21,517 nt of DNA from Spirochaetaceae bacterium (GTDB lineage Bacteria > Spirochaetota > Spirochaetia > Treponematales > Breznakiellaceae), in contig JAIRYB010000158.1 of the NCBI GenBank assembly GCA_031267955.1, positions 1 through 21,517 on the forward strand, read 5' to 3'. The first letter of the stretch is position 1, and each line of letters opens with the position of its first letter. A model generated the notes under the pieces. The model was given only the letters and a program-made list of their open reading frames with translations, had not been told where the DNA came from and did no database searches. Of this stretch, positions 7,560 to 15,204 are shown in pieces. A program made the translations under genes and the position numbers.

Positions 7560-8438
7560 TTGAAATTTGGCACGATAGTTGTCCTTTCCAACGCGGTTCT
7601 GCTCGCGTTTATTCTCTTTCTCTTCCTGCTCCCGGTCGTCGTCCTGGGGCCGGGGACTTCGGGCGTTTTTTGGCAGAACGCCTGGCCTGCCGCCGTTTTT
7701 TTCCTCTTGATCCTGCTGGGAATAAACCTGTTTTACGCGCTGAATTTCCGGCTCTACTACCTCTTGGAACGGGAGGACTGGCCCGCCCTGGCCCGCTATC
7801 TGGAAAAGCAGGTAATCGAAAAGGGCCGCTATCATTCCTTAGGGGTCCGGCTTCTTTCCAACGCCTATTTTGTCCTTTCGGACATCGAAGCCCTCGCGAA
7901 TCTGGAAAACAGGGTCGCGGCCGCGAAACCTGTTTTGATTGAAAAACTTGCCCTGATCTTCGGTACCGGCCGTATCTTAAGAAAAGACTATGCCGGCGCG
8001 GTTCGTTTTTTCGCCGACCGCCTTGCCCGCCCCGCCCCGCCGGAAGCGTCCTGGCTTTCCTGGTATTCGGGTTTTGCCCTGCTCCTGGATTCCCGGTACA
8101 CAGCCGCCGCGGAGTGTTTTTCGAATCTGGCGCGGTCGTCTGAAAACCCGGCGGCAGCGGCGCTGGCGGCCTGGTTTTTGGGGCAGGTTCTGCCGTCGGC
8201 AAGGCCGGAGCAGTCCGGCGATCTCGCGATCCTGGCGGAGCAGGGCCGGAAGCGGGTCAAAGCCATGCTCCCGGGCCGGCAGGCCTGGGACAAAAAAACC
8301 GAGGCTCTGCGGGGCGAAATTTACGCGGTACTGATATCAAAGTATTTGCAGGATGCCGCGGACTGGCTGTACAATGACGGGCCCGGGCCCCGGACCGAAC
8401 AACCGCGTAGTCATAGGCAAGGAGATGTTCATGCATAG
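7560..8438 (+). CDS. Two-helix membrane protein with helical repeat-like domain, unknown function
   Basis: The 292-residue product starts with two hydrophobic helices (about 5-29 and 43-64) joined by a short loop, then a long soluble part rich in Ala, Leu and aromatic residues with TPR-like helix pairs (for example GRILRKDYAGAVRFFADRL and SGFALLLDSRYTAAAECFSNL). This suggests an inner-membrane anchored scaffold with the repeat domain in the cytoplasm. I do not recognise a named family. The TTG start at 7560 is preceded by GGGGAAAA and is supported by the hydrophobic helix that begins at once. The last eight bases overlap the start of the aminotransferase gene, so the two are translationally coupled, although no functional connection is evident. 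Confidence 0.75.
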   Translation: MKFGTIVVLSNAVLLAFILFLFLLPVVVLGPGTSGVFWQNAWPAAVFFLLILLGINLFYALNFRLYYLLEREDWPALARYLEKQVIEKGRYHSLGVRLLSNAYFVLSDIEALANLENRVAAAKPVLIEKLALIFGTGRILRKDYAGAVRFFADRLARPAPPEASWLSWYSGFALLLDSRYTAAAECFSNLARSSENPAAAALAAWFLGQVLPSARPEQSGDLAILAEQGRKRVKAMLPGRQAWDKKTEALRGEIYAVLISKYLQDAADWLYNDGPGPRTEQPRSHRQGDVHA

Positions 8439-9648
8439 TTTTTCCAAATCGTCAAAGTTAAACAATGTCTGTTATGACATAAGGGGGCCGGTGTTAAAAG
8501 AAGCCAGGCAGCTTGAATCCGAAGGTTTCCGGATCATCAAACTCAATATAGGCAATCCCGCGGCTTTCGGGTTTACCGCCCCGGACGAAATAATCCACGA
8601 CATGATCGTCAATATCCCCAATGCCCAGGGCTATATCGATTCCCAGGGGCTTTTCGCGGCGCGCAAGGCGATTATGCAGGATTTTCAGTCCAGGGGCGTC
8701 ATGGATGTGGAGATTGACGACATCTATATCGGGAACGGGGTAAGCGAGCTTATCATGATGACCATGCAGGCCCTTCTGGATTCAGGCGACGAGGTGCTGA
8801 TCCCCTCGCCGGACTACCCACTGTGGACCGCGGCAGTAACGCTGTCGGGCGGCAAAGCGGTACACTACCTCTGCGACGAAGAATCGCTGTGGAATCCGGA
8901 TCTGGCGGATATCGAATCCAAAGTCAGCGCCAACACAAAAGCTATCGTGGTCATCAATCCCAATAACCCCACCGGCGCCGTGTACGACCGCGCTGTCCTT
9001 GAGGGCATCGCCCGCATCGCCCGGGAGCACAATCTTATCGTCTATGCCGATGAGATTTACGAGCGCATCACTTACGACGATGCCAAACATATACCTATGG
9101 CCTCGATAGACAGCGAGATACTTACCATAAATTTTAACGGCCTTTCAAAAGCTTACCGGGCCGCCGGATTCCGGGCCGGGTGGATGGCCCTGTCCGGGAA
9201 CAAAAAAACCGCCGCCGGTTACCGGGAAGGGCTCGACATGCTTTCCAATATGCGGCTCTGCGCCAATGTCCCGGCCCAGTACGGCATCCAGACCGCGCTG
9301 GGCGGCTACCAGAGCATCAACGATTTTATCATCCCCGGCGGCCGGCTCAGGGAACAGCGGGATATCGCGGTAAACATGGTGAACGAGATTCCCGGCCTTT
9401 CGGTGGTTAAGCCCAGAGGCGCGCTTTACTGTTTCCCCAGGGTTGATGTTAAGCGTTTTAATATTACCAATGACGAACAGTTTATGCTGGATCTGCTGCG
9501 CGAACAGCATTTGCTGCTTGTGCAGGGTACGGGCTTTAACTGGAAAGAGCCGGATCACTTCCGCATCGTGTTCCTGCCTGACAAGGAAACCCTTGCCGAC
9601 GCCCTGCGCCGCCTGGCGGCCTTTTTGGAACACTACCGGCAGCGCTGA
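8431..9648 (+). CDS. alaA: Alanine-synthesising PLP aminotransferase (AlaA type)
   Basis: Class I/II aminotransferase that converts pyruvate and glutamate into alanine and 2-oxoglutarate. The 405-residue product matches the E. coli AlaA length and is strikingly similar along its course: KSSKLNNVCYDIRGPVLKEA, IGNPAAFGF, GNGVSELIMMTMQALL, PSPDYPLWTAAVTLSGGKAV, INPNNPTGAVYD and YADEIYERI. The PLP lysine is K240 in NGLSKAYRAAGF, and FRIVFLPD near the end carries the carboxylate-binding Arg. The ATG at 8431 lies six bases after AAGGAG (8419-8424); the ATG at 8425 is too close to that site. The 3' end overlaps the convergent kinase gene by 16 bp, leaving no room for a terminator between them. Confidence 0.93.
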   Translation: MHSFSKSSKLNNVCYDIRGPVLKEARQLESEGFRIIKLNIGNPAAFGFTAPDEIIHDMIVNIPNAQGYIDSQGLFAARKAIMQDFQSRGVMDVEIDDIYIGNGVSELIMMTMQALLDSGDEVLIPSPDYPLWTAAVTLSGGKAVHYLCDEESLWNPDLADIESKVSANTKAIVVINPNNPTGAVYDRAVLEGIARIAREHNLIVYADEIYERITYDDAKHIPMASIDSEILTINFNGLSKAYRAAGFRAGWMALSGNKKTAAGYREGLDMLSNMRLCANVPAQYGIQTALGGYQSINDFIIPGGRLREQRDIAVNMVNEIPGLSVVKPRGALYCFPRVDVKRFNITNDEQFMLDLLREQHLLLVQGTGFNWKEPDHFRIVFLPDKETLADALRRLAAFLEHYRQR

Positions 9649-10862
9649 CCGCCGTCTGCTATCTGCCTGCGGTAAGCGGCGAGGTAAGGTTCAAGCAGGG
9701 CGCGTTTTTCGCCTTCGCGGGATTCGTAGCAGGTCCCGCCTACGGTAAAGCAGGCAAAGCCGCCGGAAACGATTCCCATGGCGGCGCATTCCCGCAGATC
9801 CGCCGCGCCCCGCTTTGCCAGGGACAGCTGTTCCGCCATTCCCGCGATAACGCCGCCCGCAAGATTATCGCCGCAGCCGGTAGTGTCTCCCCGGCGTTCC
9901 GGATAAGCCGCCAAATCCTGGTTTATTTTTTCCGAAACCGGCAGGGCCTGGAGGGGCAGGGGCGCGAACAACCCCTTCTTCCCTGCGGCCAGGATTACCG
10001 GGCGGGCGCCGTCGGTGATAATTACCGCGCCTGTACCGCGGCCCAGAAACCAGGAGGCCGCCTCTTCCGTCGAGGAACAGCCGGAAGTCCTGAGCGCTTC
10101 TTCCCTGTCGGCTATCAGGAGATCGATGAGGGGATAGGCGTCGTCGTTGACGCCGAGTTTCCACTTTCCCCCCGGCGCGGTATTTTCGCCCCGGAAATCG
10201 TAGACCAGGTTCACTACGGTCGCGGCCCCGTGTCCCGCAGACTGTTCCAGAAGCGGCGATCTAAGGCTGTCGTGCAGAAGCGGCGTAAGGCCGGTCCCGC
10301 CAAAGGCGATAATGTCCGCGTTGTAAAAATCTTCTTCCGGAAAATCCGGCGCGGATTTTGAGAGGTCTTCCGCCGCCAAATTCGCCGCGGCCCCAAGCAG
10401 GTTGATAAAAGTGCGCTCCCCGTGGCCGCCGTCGTAATTCGGGTCCGAAAGCACGTCGGTACGCGGCGTAGCGCCCTCTTTGCCGATGAGCCGGAATGAC
10501 GCGAAGGGAAGGGAGGCAAGCGCCTTTTCCACCAGGGCGGCCGAGGAATCGCCGCCCCGCACGCCGAAAAAAGAAACCCGGTGTTCCCGGCCAAGCATCT
10601 GGGCCGCGTGCGCCAGCGACACAACCGACGGCCCCCCCAGATTGTAGGAAGTGCAGGGCCTGCGCCCGGTAAGCTCCCCCAGGGCTTCTTCGTAGGGCTT
10701 TCCCATGAAGCGCTCAAAATCTTCGGCAAATACCAGCTTGCCCGGGGTAAGCCCCCCGTCCCCCGCGGTACGCGAGCGGGCCGCTTTGAAGGCAAGGCTT
10801 GAAAAATCCTCGTTCGCGTATAAAAAATCTATCAGGCAGCACCCGGTTCCATGAATAACCAC
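9633..10862 (-). CDS. PfkB-family carbohydrate or nucleoside kinase
   Basis: The 409-residue protein is a ribokinase-fold sugar or nucleoside kinase. Near the N-terminus it has the glycine-rich signature NLGGPSVVSLAHAAQMLG (74-91), and near the C-terminus the ATP and anion-hole signature DTTGCGDNLAGG (326-337), with D332 as the expected catalytic base. Family members usually read DTxGAGD, so the Ala-to-Cys change is mildly unusual. The spacing between signatures is longer than in ribokinase, and the substrate cannot be read from the sequence. The start is GTG 10862, since HGTGCCLID fits the usual first strand; there is no Shine-Dalgarno sequence, but a strong promoter puts the transcript start at or next to this codon. 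Confidence 0.85.
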   Translation of the reverse strand: MVIHGTGCCLIDFLYANEDFSSLAFKAARSRTAGDGGLTPGKLVFAEDFERFMGKPYEEALGELTGRRPCTSYNLGGPSVVSLAHAAQMLGREHRVSFFGVRGGDSSAALVEKALASLPFASFRLIGKEGATPRTDVLSDPNYDGGHGERTFINLLGAAANLAAEDLSKSAPDFPEEDFYNADIIAFGGTGLTPLLHDSLRSPLLEQSAGHGAATVVNLVYDFRGENTAPGGKWKLGVNDDAYPLIDLLIADREEALRTSGCSSTEEAASWFLGRGTGAVIITDGARPVILAAGKKGLFAPLPLQALPVSEKINQDLAAYPERRGDTTGCGDNLAGGVIAGMAEQLSLAKRGAADLRECAAMGIVSGGFACFTVGGTCYESREGEKRALLEPYLAAYRRQIADGGQRCR

Positions 10863-10898
10863 GGAAATATTCTAAAACGGGCTTTCGGGTCCTGTCAA
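10863..10898 (-). promoter_or_regulatory. Strong promoter predicted to give a leaderless pfkB-type mRNA
   Basis: On the minus strand a perfect TTGACA (10898-10893) is followed by an 18-bp spacer and TAGAAT (10874-10869). Six nucleotides (ATTTCC) separate the -10 box from the GTG start, so the first transcribed base should be the G of GTG or very near it. No ribosome binding site is present. Confidence 0.7.
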
Positions 10899-10980
10899 GT
10901 ACAAATACAATCCTTTTTACCCGGCCGGGAGGGAGGCAAAGCACCCGGGAACGGTTATTCGAAAGTCTGGTTTAATACCC

Positions 10981-11010
10981 CGCGGCTTGCCGCACGGAGG
11001 CTCATTAAAT
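10981..11010 (+). repeat. Short palindromic repeat ending GAGGCTCATTA, copy 2
   Basis: A palindromic head (GCGG-CTTG-CCGC) is followed by GAGGCTCATTA (10997-11007), the same 11-mer as at 2888-2898 after a similar CCGCGG-containing hairpin. Outside this motif the two regions do not match, which is what a small dispersed repeat would show. Confidence 0.5.
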
Positions 11011-11048
11011 ATGTATGTCCGAAAACGGCCGGACATGGATAGAAGAGG

Positions 11049-11057
11049 TGGTATAAT
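11049..11057 (+). promoter_or_regulatory. Extended -10 promoter of the alkylation repair operon
   Basis: TGGTATAAT is a perfect extended -10 about 76 bases before the ATG at 11134. No -35 is evident. The transcribed leader includes a small hairpin (GGAG-TAAG-CTCC, 11068-11079) and ends with the ribosome binding site AGGAGG (11121-11126). I see no clear Ada operator. Confidence 0.5.
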
Positions 11058-11133
11058 GAAGAACCCAGGAGTAAGCTCCGGGATATGGACCATCGTTTCC
11101 AATCAGGGTAAGCCGAGACAAGGAGGCGAAAAG

Positions 11134-12597
11134 ATGTTGGCAATCGATAGTACCGGCCTATATGCGGCGTACCAGGCAAAAGACGCCCGTTTTGACGGCC
11201 GTTTCTTTGTCGGCAATTCGTCCACAGGAATATACTGCCGCCCGGTGTGCAAGGCGCGGCAATCCAAAAAAGAGAATTGCGCCTTTTATGCTACGGCGGC
11301 GGAGGCCGAACAAGCCGGATACCGCCCGTGTCTTTTGTGCAGGCCGGAACTTGCGCCGGGTTCATCAATAATTGACGCTACCGCTACGCTGGCCCATAGA
11401 GCCGCGAGAATGTTAGAGGAAAACTGTTCGAGCGGGCAAAGTTTAGACGAGCTTGCCGGACGGCTTGGCTATACAGGCCGGCATTTGCGCCGCGCGTTTA
11501 CATCGGAATACAATGTGTCGCCGGTGCGGTACCTTCAAACATGCAGGCTGCTCCTTGCCAAAAACCTGCTTACGGACACAAAGCTGCCTGTGCTGGAAGT
11601 CGCTATGGCCGCGGGATTTGGCAGCTTGCGCCGCTTCAACGACCTTTTCAAAAAGCACTATGACCTTTCGCCCGCTGCTCTGCGGAAAAGGGTTTCAGAA
11701 GAAAAAAAGCATGATAGCAGCATAACTTTGGCTATGGGTTACCGCCCGCCTTACCGCTGGAAAGAAATACTGAACTTCCTTGCCGGGCGCGCAATTTCCG
11801 GGGTTGAAGCGGTAAAAAATGATGAATATTTTCGTACTGTACATTTACTAAACACAGGCCAAAATCATGTATATGGCTGGGTAAAGGTAGGCCATAAGCC
11901 CCAAAAGAACGCTTTGACCGTTACGGCGAGCGAAACACTATTGCCGGCGCTTTCGCAGGTATTGGCAAAGGTACGTCGCCTGTTCGACTTGTACTGCGAT
12001 CCGGACGCGGTATATGAAACGCTTGCGCCGATGAACGATATTCGTCCCGGCCTTTGTGTCTTGGGAACCCGTCTGCCCGGCAGCTTTAATGCCTTTGAAA
12101 TGGCGGTCAGGGCGGTGTTAGGGCAGCAAATTACGATAAAAGCGGCAGGCACGTTAGCCGCAAGGCTTGTTGATACTTACGGCACGCCTATCCAAACCGG
12201 GATAGAAGGCTTAACTCATGTTTTCCCCTCGCCCGAAGATATACTTGCGTTAGATGGCCCGATTGAAAACCATCTTGGTCCGCTGGGTATTACCGCGGCG
12301 CGGGCAAGGGCTATCCATGAATTGGCAAAGGCGTTAGTACAAGGTAAAATTAGCTTTGGTCTTTGCGCCCGGCCGGAAACAGAAATAAAAAAGCTGCTGG
12401 CTATACCGGGCATTGGAAACTGGACGGCACAGTACATTGCTATGCGTACAATGGAATGGCCTGACGCTTTCCTTGAAACGGATGCCGGCGTAAAAAAGGC
12501 GCTTGAACCATATACGCCAAAAGAACTGCTTGAAATGGCAAAAGCATGGCGGCCGTGGCGCAGTTACGCTACGATAAACCTTTGGAATTCGCTGTGA
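11134..12597 (+). CDS. Ada regulatory domain fused to AlkA 3-methyladenine DNA glycosylase
   Basis: This 487-residue fusion both senses and repairs alkylation damage. Residues 1-75 form the Ada zinc domain with C35, C39, C66 and C69; C35 should accept a methyl group from phosphotriesters and switch on DNA binding. Residues about 85-185 are an AraC-type double helix-turn-helix (TGRHLRRAFTSEYNVSP, then LEVAMAAGFGSLRRFNDLFKKHY). The rest is AlkA: an N-terminal TATA-like fold, then helix-hairpin-helix IPGIGNWTAQYIAMR and the catalytic Asp in FLETDAGVKKAL, ending in WRPWRSYA. It lacks the C-terminal methyltransferase domain of E. coli Ada, which the next gene supplies separately. AGGAGG seven bases before ATG 11134 and the match of ARFDGRFFVG to Ada fix the start; an upstream in-frame TTG is not credible. 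Probably autoregulated. Confidence 0.93.
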   Translation: MLAIDSTGLYAAYQAKDARFDGRFFVGNSSTGIYCRPVCKARQSKKENCAFYATAAEAEQAGYRPCLLCRPELAPGSSIIDATATLAHRAARMLEENCSSGQSLDELAGRLGYTGRHLRRAFTSEYNVSPVRYLQTCRLLLAKNLLTDTKLPVLEVAMAAGFGSLRRFNDLFKKHYDLSPAALRKRVSEEKKHDSSITLAMGYRPPYRWKEILNFLAGRAISGVEAVKNDEYFRTVHLLNTGQNHVYGWVKVGHKPQKNALTVTASETLLPALSQVLAKVRRLFDLYCDPDAVYETLAPMNDIRPGLCVLGTRLPGSFNAFEMAVRAVLGQQITIKAAGTLAARLVDTYGTPIQTGIEGLTHVFPSPEDILALDGPIENHLGPLGITAARARAIHELAKALVQGKISFGLCARPETEIKKLLAIPGIGNWTAQYIAMRTMEWPDAFLETDAGVKKALEPYTPKELLEMAKAWRPWRSYATINLWNSL

Positions 12598-12621
12598 TCC
12601 CGGAAATCAGGAGGACTAAAA

Positions 12622-13161
12622 ATGTACTATTCAACAACTTATCTGTCGCCCGTCGGCTTAATTACGCTGGCATGTGACGGTGACAAGCTCGCCGGCTTAT
12701 GGCTGGAGGGCCAGAAGTATCACAGCGCCACCATATCCGGACCAATGATAAAAAAGGACGATATACCGGTTTTCGATGCCGCGAAAAACTGGCTGGATAG
12801 GTATTTTGCCGGGGGAAAGCCCGGCATTTCCGAATTGCCGTTAGCTCCCGCCGGCGGCGAATTCCGCCAAGGGGTATGGGGTATCTTATGTAAAATTCCA
12901 TACGGCGGGCTTATCACCTACGGCGATATTGCAAAGAAAATGGCTGTAAAAATGAACAAAAAAACTATGTCCAGCCAGGCGGTGGGCGGGGCTGTCGGGC
13001 ACAACCCTATTTCTATCATAATTCCCTGCCACCGGGTTGTAGGGTCCAACGGCAGCCTGACGGGATATGCCGGGGGCGTTGCCGTAAAGACAAAGCTGCT
13101 TGAATTGGAGGGCGTTGACCTGTCCCCCCTGTTTACGCCCCAAAAAGGTACCGCGCTCTAA
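12622..13161 (+). CDS. ogt: Methylated-DNA--protein-cysteine methyltransferase (Ogt type)
   Basis: The enzyme moves the methyl group from O6-methylguanine in DNA to its own cysteine in a single-use reaction. The 179-residue protein has the active-site motif IPCHRVVGSNGSLTGYAGG, with the acceptor Cys in PCHRV, preceded by the DNA-binding helix-turn-helix VPYGxxxTYGDIA-like segment (IPYGGLITYGDIAKKM) and AVGGAVGHNPISIIIPC. The N-terminal domain is short, as in Ogt. AGGAGGA lies before ATG 12622, and only 24 bp separate it from the Ada/AlkA gene, so both belong to one alkylation-response operon. The stop codon sits in the loop of a small hairpin (CGCTC 13154-13158, GAGCG 13163-13167) with no T-run. 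Confidence 0.95.
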   Translation: MYYSTTYLSPVGLITLACDGDKLAGLWLEGQKYHSATISGPMIKKDDIPVFDAAKNWLDRYFAGGKPGISELPLAPAGGEFRQGVWGILCKIPYGGLITYGDIAKKMAVKMNKKTMSSQAVGGAVGHNPISIIIPCHRVVGSNGSLTGYAGGVAVKTKLLELEGVDLSPLFTPQKGTAL

Positions 13162-13224
13162 AGAGCGTAGATTAGGGGGACGCGGCCCGTGTCCTCGCCG
13201 TTTCCGCGCGGACCGTGGTACGCA

Positions 13225-14874
13225 TTAGATACGCAGGCGCTCGACGTGGTGGTAGGCTTCGGACCTCAGGGCCTTTACCGAATCGTCGGTAAGGTAGTCG
13301 TCAAAGGGCATCATACGGTCGATACAGCCGCCAGGGCCGGATTCCTGGGGCAGGATTTCGATGACGCGGTTAGATACGGAATTTACGAATTCGTGATCGT
13401 GGGAATTGAAGAGGATCACCCCGGGAAAGGCGATGAGCCCTTCGTTTAACGCGGTGATGGCCTCCAGATCCAGGTGATTCGTGGGTTCGTCAAAGATAAG
13501 GATATTCGCGCCGGAAAGCATCATCTTGGCAAGCATGCAGCGCACCTTTTCCCCGCCGGAAAGCACGTTTACCGGCTTGAGCGCCTCGTCGCCCGAAAAG
13601 AGCATACGGCCCAGGAAGCTGCGTATGTAGGTTTCGTCCTGGTCCGGGGAGTACTGGCTGAGCCAGTCCGCGATCGACATGCCGGAGTTAAAAAACGCGC
13701 TGTTTTCCTTGGGGAAGTACGAAAAGCTCGTGGTCTGGCCCCAGTAGAAATCGCCTGCGGAAGCCTTTGCCGCGCCGGAAATTATATCGAAAAGCGCTGA
13801 CTTCGAGGCGTGCTGGGGGCCCACAAAAGCTATCTTGTCCGTCTTGTTTACCATAAGGGAAAAATCCCGCAGCAGCGCTGTTTCCCCGGCGGGGTACGAC
13901 AGTTTTTCTATCCTGAGCACATTGTTCCCGATCTCCCGGTCCGGCTTGAAACCCGCGTAGGGGAATTTCCTGCTTGTAACCGCGACCCCGTCCAGGTCGA
14001 GCTTTTCCAGCACCTTTTTCCGGCTTGTGGCCTGGCGGCTTTTGCTGGCATTGCTGGAAAAACGCTGGATAAACTCGCGCAGTTCCCGCGCCTTTTCCTC
14101 GTTCCTCTTCTGCTGGTCCCTGGCCTGCCTCTGGAGTATCTGGCTCATCTGGTACCAGAAATCGTAGTTCCCGCTGTAAAGGCTTATCCTCCCAAAGTCG
14201 ATGTCGCAGATGTGGGTACAAACCGTGTTGAGGAAATGCCGGTCGTGCGAGACCACGATTACCGTGTTGGGAAAGTCCATGAGGAAATCTTCCAGCCAGG
14301 CGATGGATTCCAGGTCAAGGCCGTTCGTCGGCTCGTCGAGGAGCAGTATCTCGGGGCTGCCGAACAGGGCCTGGGCCAAAAGCACCCGCACTTTTTTGGA
14401 TTCGTCCAGTTCCGACATAAGCCTGTTGTGATCCGCCTCTTCAAGGCCAAGCCCGGAAAGCAAAAGCCCGGCCTGGGCCTCGGCCTCCCAGCCGCCCATT
14501 TCGGCAAAGTCCGCCTCAAGCTCGCTGGCCCTCATGCCATCTTCTTCGGAAAAGTCCTCTTTGGCGTAGACGGCCTCCCGTTCTTTTTGCACGGCGTAGA
14601 GTTTCGGGTGGCCCATAACCACCGTTTCCAGGACCGGGTATTTTTCAAAGGCGAAATGGTCCTGCCTGAGAACCGCGATACGCTCCCCGCCCGTGACCGA
14701 GACTTCCCCCCGGTCATGCTCGGTTTCCCCGGCGAGTATCTTGAGAAAAGTGGATTTTCCCGCCCCGTTCGCGCCGATAATGCCGTAGCAGTTTCCGGGG
14801 GTGAATTTTACGCTGACATCTTTAAAAAGGGTGCGCTCGCCGTAGGCAAGGCTTACATCGGTAACGGTGATCAA
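13225..14874 (-). CDS. ABC-F family ATPase (YbiT-like), second Walker A degenerate
   Basis: ABC-F proteins are soluble twin-ATPase factors that act at the ribosomal E site. The 549-residue protein has ABC1 with Walker A GANGAGKS (34-41), Walker B ILLLDEPTN (E181) and H-loop SHD (209-211), a linker with FSSNASKSRQATSRKK (272-287), typical of YbiT, and ABC2 with LSGGEK (438-443), ILIFDEPTN (E463) and SHD (491-493). Two oddities: the ABC1 signature region reads SELDESKKV in place of SGG, and the ABC2 Walker A is GPQHASKS (352-359), where the Gly before the Lys is Ser. YbiT itself has a divergent first signature, so the first point may be family-typical. No membrane segments. The TTG start at 14874 has AGGAG eight bases upstream. 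A specific ribosomal substrate or antibiotic cannot be inferred. Confidence 0.9.
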   Translation of the reverse strand: MITVTDVSLAYGERTLFKDVSVKFTPGNCYGIIGANGAGKSTFLKILAGETEHDRGEVSVTGGERIAVLRQDHFAFEKYPVLETVVMGHPKLYAVQKEREAVYAKEDFSEEDGMRASELEADFAEMGGWEAEAQAGLLLSGLGLEEADHNRLMSELDESKKVRVLLAQALFGSPEILLLDEPTNGLDLESIAWLEDFLMDFPNTVIVVSHDRHFLNTVCTHICDIDFGRISLYSGNYDFWYQMSQILQRQARDQQKRNEEKARELREFIQRFSSNASKSRQATSRKKVLEKLDLDGVAVTSRKFPYAGFKPDREIGNNVLRIEKLSYPAGETALLRDFSLMVNKTDKIAFVGPQHASKSALFDIISGAAKASAGDFYWGQTTSFSYFPKENSAFFNSGMSIADWLSQYSPDQDETYIRSFLGRMLFSGDEALKPVNVLSGGEKVRCMLAKMMLSGANILIFDEPTNHLDLEAITALNEGLIAFPGVILFNSHDHEFVNSVSNRVIEILPQESGPGGCIDRMMPFDDYLTDDSVKALRSEAYHHVERLRI

Positions 14875-14882
14875 AAACAGGG

Positions 14883-14923
14883 CTCCTGGGTCTCACTATA
14901 GCAAAAAAAACGCCGGCTGTCGA
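14883..14923 (-). promoter_or_regulatory. Promoter and ribosome binding site of ABC-F gene
   Basis: On the minus strand TCGACA (14923-14918), a 17-bp spacer and TATAGT (14900-14895) match five of six consensus bases each. AGGAG (14887-14883) follows, eight bases before the TTG start, which decides that start codon. Confidence 0.7.
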
Positions 14924-15002
14924 GGCGGCAAATGAGCGATGAACAGGCATTGGATGGCTTTGCCAACTGCCAATATCCGGCCAACCATGAAAATACGGGT
15001 TT

Positions 15003-15109
15003 TCCCAAAAATGGGAGTATCCCGCGCAAGGGATAGCAGGGGCGCGAAGCGGCCGCGCCGCAGGCGGGGCCGGAGCGGACACGCGGAGCCCCGGATAGCC
15101 CGGTTTTTT
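15003..15109 (+). ncRNA. Candidate structured RNA or dispersed GC-rich repeat
   Basis: Successive stems on the plus strand: TCCCA-AAAA-TGGGA (15003-15016), TATCCC-GCGCAA-GGGATA (15018-15035), GGCGCG/CGCGCC (15041-15059), and CGGGGC (15065-15070) with GCCCCG (15088-15093), closed inside by GCG-GACA-CGC. The word GGATAGC occurs at 15031-15037 and again at 15093-15099, and the block ends in CCCGG and six Ts (15104-15109), like a transcription end. No promoter is evident. It might be a small RNA, an unannotated repeat family or both; I cannot assign a known family. Confidence 0.4.
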
Positions 15110-15127
15110 GCGGCCGGCCGCAAAAAA
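15104..15127. repeat. Perfect 24-bp palindrome
   Basis: Six Ts, the 12-base palindrome GCGGCCGGCCGC and six As form a fully self-complementary 24-mer with no spacer. Because the strands are identical, each reads T-run, GC core, A-run, the reverse of an intrinsic terminator. Confidence 0.95.
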
Positions 15128-15204
15128 TGCGCCCGAATTCTGAATCATGACCCGCAATCTTAGTTGTACCCGCCTGCCGCTGCCATTCGGACGGGCGATC
15201 AGAA

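Noticed and set aside
10987..11133. N-terminal extension of the Ada/AlkA fusion
   Set aside because: It would start at a TTG without a ribosome binding site and run through a repeat and the promoter; ATG 11134 has AGGAGG and begins where Ada homology begins.
13810..14901. Long plus-strand open frame (363 codons)
   Set aside because: It is opposite the ABC-F gene, whose motifs are unmistakable; the plus frame has no family resemblance.
15104..15127. Intrinsic bidirectional terminator
   Set aside because: Both strands read T-run, stem, A-run; the T-run would have to follow the stem.
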